From DASXTS01 sp036505275 (lineage in GTDB: Bacteria > Actinomycetota > Actinomycetes > Mycobacteriales > Pseudonocardiaceae), in assembly GCA_036505275.1 (NCBI GenBank), contig DASXTS010000386.1, positions 1 through 5,479 of the forward strand: 5,479 bases of DNA. Direction: 5' to 3'. The translations under genes were made by a program, and so were the position numbers. This document shows, piece after piece, positions 5,479-5,479 of the stretch. The notes beneath the pieces were generated by a model. The model saw only the letters and a program-made list of their open reading frames with translations. It was not told where the DNA came from and did not search any database. Positions within the stretch are counted from its first letter, which is position 1; every line of letters begins with the position of its first letter.

Positions 5479-5479
5479 G

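Overview
The window is GC-rich DNA with strong G/C preference at third codon positions in its intact genes. It carries an ECF sigma/ZAS anti-sigma pair and an Ala-rich Sec signal peptide. This suggests a high-GC actinobacterium of the Streptomyces/Micromonospora kind. That placement is an inference from composition and gene types; no taxonomic marker is present.

Layout, left to right. Positions 1-400 hold the decayed 3' part of an alpha/beta hydrolase gene, with its nucleophile elbow intact and several frameshifts after it. Positions 414-695 hold a small unrecognised reading frame whose last third looks coding. Positions 911-1348 encode an intact four-helix membrane protein of unknown function. 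Positions 1349-1912 show no supportable gene, only an imperfect palindrome. Positions 1913-2785 hold a TolB/PD40-type beta-propeller gene whose 5' part is cut off by an in-frame amber codon. Positions 2855-3159 hold a frameshifted minus-strand gene remnant. A strong intrinsic terminator at 3166-3198 closes the minus-strand gene at 3236-3754, which encodes a small secreted protein with a clear signal peptide and ribosome binding site. Positions 3825-4310 contain little except the 5' stump of a transposase gene (4090-4170, minus), which keeps its own Shine-Dalgarno site. Positions 4311-5479 are an intact minus-strand operon of an ECF sigma factor (start outside the window) and its membrane-bound zinc-binding anti-sigma factor, overlapping by 11 bases.

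Overall, the right end is healthy chromosome with a signal-transduction operon: an extracytoplasmic cue would release the sigma factor from its anti-sigma partner. The left 4.2 kb is a decaying accessory patch, with truncated or frameshifted genes interspersed with two intact genes and a trace of an insertion sequence. I see no new multi-gene system. The best leads are the amber-interrupted propeller, the uncharacterised secreted protein with its own transcription unit, and the transposase breakpoint.
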